From: CAYLRY01 sp964386535
Lineage (GTDB): Bacteria > Chloroflexota > Dehalococcoidia > Dehalococcoidales > UBA3254
NCBI GenBank assembly: GCA_964386535.1
Contig: CAYLRY010000061.1
Location: 1 to 10,830, forward strand
Direction of reading: 5' to 3'
Length of the DNA stretch: 10,830 bases
The notes beneath the pieces were generated by a model, which saw only the letters and a program-made list of their open reading frames with translations, searched no databases and was not told the DNA's origin. The position numbers were made by a program, and so were the translations under genes. Positions 6,403-10,830 of the stretch are shown piece after piece (position 1 is the stretch's first letter; each line of letters opens with the position of its first letter).

Positions 6403-7476
6403 GTGTCAAACAGCTGGGTAGATTCATTAGAAAAACTAAGGGAATTTATATCAACAAACAGCGGAGTAAATATTCAGGATAAAATAGTGAGAATTGATGC
6501 GCAAGTAAGACCTGAGTTTTATCAGCTGTTTGACACGATTCTATCAAGTTTCGTCGATGAAAAATTGGGGCATCTTATCGATGAAGTTGCTCCACTCAGT
6601 AGTAGCTATAACGCAAATACAGAAATATTATCCGCCCAGCTTGGTTTGGAGGCCATATTGCAGCCCCCTGAGATTACTGAACTGCTTAAAAATCCTCGAG
6701 AAAAAGCAAAATCAATTCTATTTGACTTGTTGTTTCGCTTGCTTAAGGGCAAATTCGATGTTACAGATTTTGAGAGGGAAGGCATTAACTTTGTAAGCTA
6801 TGAAATTAATTACTATCTCGATTTTTTATACTTGCACTGGTCCGCTTGCGCAGTGCTTGGCGTACTGCAACCGAGCGAACTTCTTCGTGTACCCCTCCGT
6901 CATACTGTAGCTAAAGATGTGATCAATGACCAGGGAGGCGAAAAGGCCGCACCATTAAAAGTACCACCTCCGGAAAATTCTAAAAAATTGGATTTTCAAC
7001 ATGACCCGGACACCATGCTTAACATGGCTGATGCCATTGTATATTCAGCATATATGGGTAAATACGTATCGCTCAGGGCTGGCCTGGCTACGGCTTTACA
7101 TACGGCATCCAATCGTAGCCAGAACCGTGAGTGGCTGCCAATAGATAATTCAAGCATTGATGCTTCTTTAATGCCAATATATGTTGCAGATAAACCTGAT
7201 GATATTTCCTTGATCCTTGACAATGAAGCGATATGCCGTCCAGATGCCATTATCTGCTGCTGGGGAAAGCCCCCGAATAATACAACGGAAGCATTTATAC
7301 ATCTGAATAAGATCTCAGCACTAGTAAAGCCGAAATATGGGATATGGATTATTACTTACCATGAACCAGAATACAACCCTGATGATAATGTGCATATTCT
7401 TCATGTAAAAGCTGATTCAGACTTGTTAGTACCCTTTTTGGAATATATATCTGCCGGTCAGTCAAATAATGGGTAA
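6403..7476 (+). CDS. Unknown protein, fourth gene of Mo hydroxylase operon
   Basis: I do not recognise this 357-residue protein. It starts at GTG 6403 with AGGTAGGA (6388-6394) 8 bases upstream, and lies 28 bases after the FAD subunit on the same strand, so it is probably co-transcribed. No signal peptide or membrane segment is seen, so it should be cytoplasmic. Residues 1-165 look mostly helical, with an aromatic-rich patch (YEINYYLDFLYLHW, 133-146). A polar, proline-rich linker follows at about 175-200. Residues 258-350 look like alternating strands and helices (MPIYVADKPDDISLIL, DAIICCWGK, YGIWIITYHE), which could be a Rossmann-like fold. It does not resemble XdhC/PaoD or MobA-type maturation factors. 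Roles in maturation, export quality control or substrate handling are possible but only suggested by position. Confidence 0.8.
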   Translation: MSNSWVDSLEKLREFISTNSGVNIQDKIVRIDAQVRPEFYQLFDTILSSFVDEKLGHLIDEVAPLSSSYNANTEILSAQLGLEAILQPPEITELLKNPREKAKSILFDLLFRLLKGKFDVTDFEREGINFVSYEINYYLDFLYLHWSACAVLGVLQPSELLRVPLRHTVAKDVINDQGGEKAAPLKVPPPENSKKLDFQHDPDTMLNMADAIVYSAYMGKYVSLRAGLATALHTASNRSQNREWLPIDNSSIDASLMPIYVADKPDDISLILDNEAICRPDAIICCWGKPPNNTTEAFIHLNKISALVKPKYGIWIITYHEPEYNPDDNVHILHVKADSDLLVPFLEYISAGQSNNG

Positions 7477-7807
7477 TTAGCAGGTTTAGTAACAATCGTT
7501 TATGGTTTTCAGGGTAAAATCTTGAACTATTATTACAATCAGATAATCCATCTGCCCGTTTATTCCGAAATGTATCTTTTGATTTAATTAATAATTGAGC
7601 CCGGAAGCGTAGCCTGTTGTAATTACTTCTTGATTGTTTCCCTTACTCTCAGTGCTTGCGCAAACCTCAGTCTCTCCTCGCCTGCCCGGCGAAACCGTAT
7701 ATTTCGGGATTACAGCTTTTCATTACTTGCCACAGAATCTGATGGCTGGATTATTTCTTCCTCACAAGGCTTTCCACGGAAAACCATTCTCTCGTATAGT
7801 GGTAGAT
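7477..7807. other. Gene-free convergent region
   Basis: These 331 bases separate the 3' end of the plus-strand operon from the 3' end of the minus-strand cyclase. I see no convincing gene. Small frames at 7630-7935 and 7634-7816 lack ribosome binding sites, and the first runs into the antisense of the cyclase. A possible hairpin, GGCTTTCC-AC-GGAAAACC (7768-7785), pairs fully, with one G-U, when read on the minus strand, 22 bases past the cyclase stop. It has no U tract and is a weak terminator candidate. No terminator is evident for the operon. Confidence 0.5.
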
Positions 7808-8941
7808 TTATTCTAATCTGTATCCAGGCTGGTAAATACAGATCTGGTTTCTGCCCATGGTTTTTGCGTTATACAAAGCAATATCAGCTTTTTCTATCAG
7901 TTCGGATATGCTGCCCTCTCCTTTGCTGGAGCTGATTCCAGCAGAAAAAGTGACCCTGCCCGCCGTTGGGAATTCATGTTCTTCAATACTCTTTCGAAGG
8001 CGCTCCAGAAACAGGCAGGCGTCATTTTCATTGCAATTCGGAATGAGTATTATAAATTCCTCGCCGCCCCATCTTCCAAAAACATCGGTGGAACGCAACA
8101 TGAACCTTATATTGTTTACAAAACCAGACAGGACGCTATCACCAACGCTGTGCCCATATTTGTCATTTACTGTTTTAAAATGATCAAGGTCCAGGATAGT
8201 AATACAAAATGTTGTATTATACCTGGCTGATATTGCCATGTATTCTGTCAAGACTTCCTTCATTTTTCTGCGGTTATAAATGCCGGTCAATTCATCTATC
8301 TGGGACATAGCCGCCAGCTTTTCATTCATACCGGACAGCACTTTATCCTGCAGGAACAGTTTATAATGCCTGTTGTAGTTCAGGATATTCCCAATATATA
8401 GAAGAACCAGGAATACTGCTGCAATAATAAATTCACCGTTCCAAACTGAAAAATCAACCATTGTAAAATTGATAAATATCGCTAATCCTGCAAAAAAGGG
8501 GAATATCATTAAACCGGCGGTATACGGATTTTGCACACAGGTCAAAGTCAACAAGAAAGAGACAAGAAGAAAGGAGCTGAAACTGTAAACTCCATTTTCA
8601 AACATAAAGACTGCAAAATAACAACCTATTAAAATTATTAACACCTGAATGAGTGAGAGCACTGCTCCCAGCATCTTGTAACTCTTCTTCCGTTTACCTT
8701 TTCTGTCCAGGAAGTGGATCAGGCAGAAAAATATCAAGCTTGCACATATCACAGCAAGTCTTGATACGAAAACTTCGGTCTGCCATTGCATAAATCCGGC
8801 TAATTCCAGAAATATAAATAATAATTGAGAAACTGCTATGACAACGAGTAACAATAAAAACCGGCCCAGGTTTTCCCTGACCAACTGGTCTTTAAAATCC
8901 GGATATTTACTTGATCTAAATAACTCAAATATTTTATTCAT
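7808..8941 (-). CDS. Membrane diguanylate cyclase (GGDEF domain)
   Basis: This enzyme should make cyclic di-GMP from two GTP at the inner face of the membrane. The 377-residue protein has about six predicted membrane helices (roughly 28-47, 57-78, 90-113, 118-136, 141-161 and 169-188), followed by a cytoplasmic GGDEF domain. That domain starts at DELTGIYNRR (216-225) and has the metal-site segment DLDHFK (251-256) and the signature GGEEF (292-296). The product-inhibition site RSTD (283-286) lies five residues before the signature, as required. Both features predict an active, feedback-inhibited cyclase. No EAL or HD-GYP domain is attached and the membrane part matches no named sensor I know. 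The upstream sequence has no clear ribosome binding site, so translation may be weak. It points toward the hydroxylase operon and shares no transcript with its neighbours. Confidence 0.93.
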   Translation of the reverse strand: MNKIFELFRSSKYPDFKDQLVRENLGRFLLLLVVIAVSQLLFIFLELAGFMQWQTEVFVSRLAVICASLIFFCLIHFLDRKGKRKKSYKMLGAVLSLIQVLIILIGCYFAVFMFENGVYSFSSFLLVSFLLTLTCVQNPYTAGLMIFPFFAGLAIFINFTMVDFSVWNGEFIIAAVFLVLLYIGNILNYNRHYKLFLQDKVLSGMNEKLAAMSQIDELTGIYNRRKMKEVLTEYMAISARYNTTFCITILDLDHFKTVNDKYGHSVGDSVLSGFVNNIRFMLRSTDVFGRWGGEEFIILIPNCNENDACLFLERLRKSIEEHEFPTAGRVTFSAGISSSKGEGSISELIEKADIALYNAKTMGRNQICIYQPGYRLE

Positions 8942-9425
8942 TATTGTTTATACTGTTTTAATTGATCATTCCGGTATGGCCCGGTTTTCGGTATTGATAC
9001 TGGATATCTGTTATTTTGATTTTTTGTTACCCTGGATAAATATTTCGTGTTTGTTAAGGCAGTAGTACCAGTATAAGGTTTTTGGCAAGTGGTGTGTCAA
9101 TAGCAAATATGCCACTGTTTATCCAACCAAAAAGTTTTTTCTGGGCTACCACTCGAACGGCTAATAGTCTGGCGTGTCTGGCAGGATTGTATTTGCAGCT
9201 TTGGGAGTAATTCGAGACGTGATTATCCTGAACGATGCCGGTTGAAACAGGTTTTCATTACTGGTCTTTAATCAGGAGGGATGAATCATTATCAGGATTG
9301 GTGAAGTTCTTGATTGGAACCCTGTTTATTTATATTGACATAAATGAAAGAAGAGCGCTAAACTGACCATAATTTGGAAATATCCATAAACGGAATTTAC
9401 TGCAAATAAAAGGAGAAGTGCCGGC
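8942..9425. other. Divergent intergenic region
   Basis: This 484-base stretch lies between the divergent cyclase and coiled-coil genes. It is expected to hold both promoters. I see no gene, tRNA or known riboswitch. GTCTGGC occurs twice with a 9-base period (9167-9173 and 9176-9182). An AGGAGGG directly abuts ATG 9281, which would encode only seven residues, and the spacing is too short for a normal start. Confidence 0.5.
9335..9364 (+). promoter_or_regulatory. Candidate promoter of the coiled-coil/OmpA-like pair
   Basis: A perfect TTGACA (9335-9340) is followed after 18 bases by TAAACT (9359-9364), which matches 4 of 6 bases of TATAAT. It lies about 60 bases before the ATG at 9426. No other good -35/-10 pair was noticed nearby. 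This is a prediction from consensus only. Confidence 0.35.
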
Positions 9426-9860
9426 ATGGAGGCTAACGAAGAAATCAAACGCGGTTTGGATGAAAAAGCAGAGAAGAACACCGGGGGTGATTCCCGGATT
9501 TCCGCAAAATCAGGGGTAAGCGCTGGGCCTCATGATAAGGTTGAGCAGGTAAGGGAAATTCTTTTTGGTGCGCAAAGAGACGAATATGACAGAAGATTCA
9601 ACCGCCTGGAAGAACTTCTGGCTAAGAATACGTCCAGTATCAACAGCGAGATGACGGAGAAACTGGGGGCAATCAGAGATGAGTATGATAAAAGATTTGC
9701 TCTTCTCGAAGAGCTGTTTGCCAAAAATATTGAAGAGATGATCAGTGATATACAGGATCTTAAAGACAAGAAGGTCGAGAAAGAATCCGTTTCAAAGCTG
9801 CTGAATGGTTTGTTGAAACTGAGCCGTGATCTTGATGTGGTAAGGGAAGATAAAGCCTAA
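9426..9860 (+). CDS. Small coiled-coil protein with duplicated motif
   Basis: This is a 144-residue, highly charged, soluble protein with no signal peptide or membrane segment. The ATG is preceded by AAAGGAGAAG, about 10 bases away. After a polar, probably disordered N-terminus (1-36) comes KVEQVREILFG (38-48). An 18-residue motif then follows twice, RDEYDRRFNRLEELLAKN (51-68) and a copy at 84-101 identical at 14 of 18 positions, with a 33-residue period. The rest (102-140) continues as a coiled coil. I recall similar short proteins, beginning with a VR.ILFG segment and RF..LEE heptads, beside OmpA-family genes in cyanobacteria and proteobacteria; this is memory, not a search. The next gene begins 2 bases after the stop, so the two are probably translated together and may form a complex. 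Function is unknown. Confidence 0.82.
   Translation: MEANEEIKRGLDEKAEKNTGGDSRISAKSGVSAGPHDKVEQVREILFGAQRDEYDRRFNRLEELLAKNTSSINSEMTEKLGAIRDEYDKRFALLEELFAKNIEEMISDIQDLKDKKVEKESVSKLLNGLLKLSRDLDVVREDKA
9576..9728 (+). repeat. Imperfect internal duplication in coiled-coil gene
   Basis: Bases 9576-9629 and 9675-9728 encode the two copies of the RDEYD(R/K)RF..LEEL(L/F)AKN motif. The copies share 14 of 18 residues but differ at many wobble positions, so the duplication is old and maintained at protein level. Confidence 0.75.
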
Positions 9861-9862
9861 AA

Positions 9863-10830
9863 ATGAATGATGCTGCTGCCCGGGGGCAGGATGAACACCA
9901 TGCCGGCTCCAGTGAAGAATTAGATGTTCTTCGATCATTGCTTGTAAGTCCGGAGCAAACGGAAATTGCCAGCCTTAAAGAGCGGCTGGATAACCCGGAA
10001 ATACGTGCTGAAGATCTCGCCCGCGTACTTGCAGAAGCAGTTGTGATCAGGGCTTCCAGAGATAAAAATCTGGCTCAAGCCCTGTTGCCGACTATTGAAC
10101 AGGTTATCAAGGATTCGGTCAGAAAAGACCCGAAATTTCTGGCAGACGCCATCTTCCCAATTATTGGTCCTGCTATCCGGAAAGCCGTTGCAGAATCGAT
10201 CAGATCAATGGTTCAATCTATTAACCAGTCTCTCCAATGGGCGTTTTCGTGGCAAAGCATTAAATGGAGGATAGAAGCTCTGCAGACAGGCAAGTCCTTT
10301 GCGGAAATTGTTTTGCTGCATACCCTTATTTACCGTGTCGAACAAATTTTTCTGATACATGGAGAAACCGGTATATTACTTGACCATGTTGCAATAGCAT
10401 CAGAAGGCATAAAAGACGTTGACATGGTTTCCGGAATGCTGACTGCAATTCAGGATTTTGTTCATGATTCCTTTGGTGCTGAAGAAAATCATTCCTTAAA
10501 CAGTATGCATGTTGGGGAGTTCATGGTCTGGGTTGAACATGGTTCACGATTGGCACTGGCTGCAGTTATAAGGGGCAACCCGCCGGAAGAGCTTAGAAGG
10601 GACTTGCAGGAAGCTCTGGAAGCACTTGAATTTGAGCAAGGCCATATTCTGCAGTCCTTCGATGGGGAGGTCGCTCCCTTTGAAAAGAGCAGGTACCATC
10701 TCGAAGCTTGCCTCTTCGAAGCCAAAGGTTGGAAAAAGGGGCCACATGTGGTTGATGCTGCAGCTGCTTCCACGGGCTCCGGTCAAGCAAAAAAAAGAGA
10801 CTGGATATTCTCCACCTGGTTTATTTTGGG
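9863..10830 (+). CDS. OmpA-family-like protein N-terminal region, 3' partial
   Basis: An open frame from ATG 9863 continues without a stop to the right edge, giving 322 codons. It starts 2 bases after the coiled-coil gene, without a strong ribosome binding site, which suggests translational coupling. Residues 18-60 contain LRSLLVSPEQ and RLDNPEIRAEDLARVL, and 85-120 contain DPKFLADAIFPIIGPAIRKAV. I remember this arrangement from cytoplasmic N-termini of proteins annotated as OmpA family. Residues about 145-255 include LLHTLIYRVEQIFLIH, DVDMVSGMLTAIQDF and LALAAVIRGNPPEEL, an alternating strand-helix pattern resembling longin/roadblock folds. The last residues, after KKRD, turn hydrophobic (WIFSTWFIL, 314-322) and may begin a membrane helix. 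An OmpA peptidoglycan-binding domain would lie outside the window and is not seen. The family assignment is from memory. Confidence 0.8.
   Translation, partial: MNDAAARGQDEHHAGSSEELDVLRSLLVSPEQTEIASLKERLDNPEIRAEDLARVLAEAVVIRASRDKNLAQALLPTIEQVIKDSVRKDPKFLADAIFPIIGPAIRKAVAESIRSMVQSINQSLQWAFSWQSIKWRIEALQTGKSFAEIVLLHTLIYRVEQIFLIHGETGILLDHVAIASEGIKDVDMVSGMLTAIQDFVHDSFGAEENHSLNSMHVGEFMVWVEHGSRLALAAVIRGNPPEELRRDLQEALEALEFEQGHILQSFDGEVAPFEKSRYHLEACLFEAKGWKKGPHVVDAAAASTGSGQAKKRDWIFSTWFIL

Noticed and set aside
7630..7935. Small plus-strand frames between the operon and the cyclase
   Set aside because: They use weak starts without ribosome binding sites and the longer one runs into the antisense of the cyclase 3' end. 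A decayed repeat cannot be excluded, but nothing supports a gene.
9281..9304. Seven-codon leader peptide after AGGAGGG
   Set aside because: The Shine-Dalgarno-like sequence directly touches the ATG, too close for normal initiation, and the peptide has no attenuator-like codon run.
10489..10790. Three overlapping minus-strand frames near the right edge
   Set aside because: They lie opposite the open 9863 frame, which has recognisable family-like segments and continues through the edge.

Overview
The window looks like a chromosomal segment from an anaerobic bacterium. The best guess is Chloroflexota, class Dehalococcoidia. This rests on the wording of the histidine kinase around its phospho-acceptor, and on a Tat-exported redox subunit followed by a Thr-Val-Thr-rich linker, a style I associate with that group. 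Taxonomy is an inference. No rRNA, tRNA, CRISPR array or insertion sequence was seen.

Region 1 (1-1890) is a two-component system: the C-terminal part of a PAS-containing histidine kinase, cut by the left edge, and an OmpR/PhoB-type response regulator that overlaps it by 4 bases.

Region 2 (1891-2308) is a 418-base non-coding stretch with several regulatory signals in order. It holds TTAACC-like direct repeats with an exact 11-base period, a TTGACA promoter, a 13-base inverted repeat across the predicted transcription start, and a leader with mutually exclusive hairpins.

Region 3 (2309-7476) is a four-gene operon. It encodes a xanthine-dehydrogenase/aldehyde-oxidase-family molybdenum hydroxylase in the order small [2Fe-2S] subunit, large molybdopterin subunit, FAD subunit, then a 357-residue protein I do not recognise. 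The small subunit carries a twin-arginine signal plus a lipobox. The FAD subunit carries a four-cysteine insertion like that of PaoB/HcrB. The model is an exported, membrane-tethered heterotrimer that feeds electrons from an unknown substrate through Moco, two [2Fe-2S] clusters, FAD and one [4Fe-4S] cluster. The two-component system next door is a plausible regulator.

Region 4 (7477-9425) has a minus-strand membrane diguanylate cyclase with an intact inhibitory site, flanked by two gene-poor stretches of 331 and 484 bases.

Region 5 (9426-10830) is a plus-strand pair: a short coiled-coil protein with a duplicated 18-residue motif, and a longer protein that runs off the right edge. The second resembles the cytoplasmic N-terminal part of OmpA-family proteins and contains a segment that may have a longin/roadblock-like fold. 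This pair and the unknown fourth operon gene are the least-described parts of the window.
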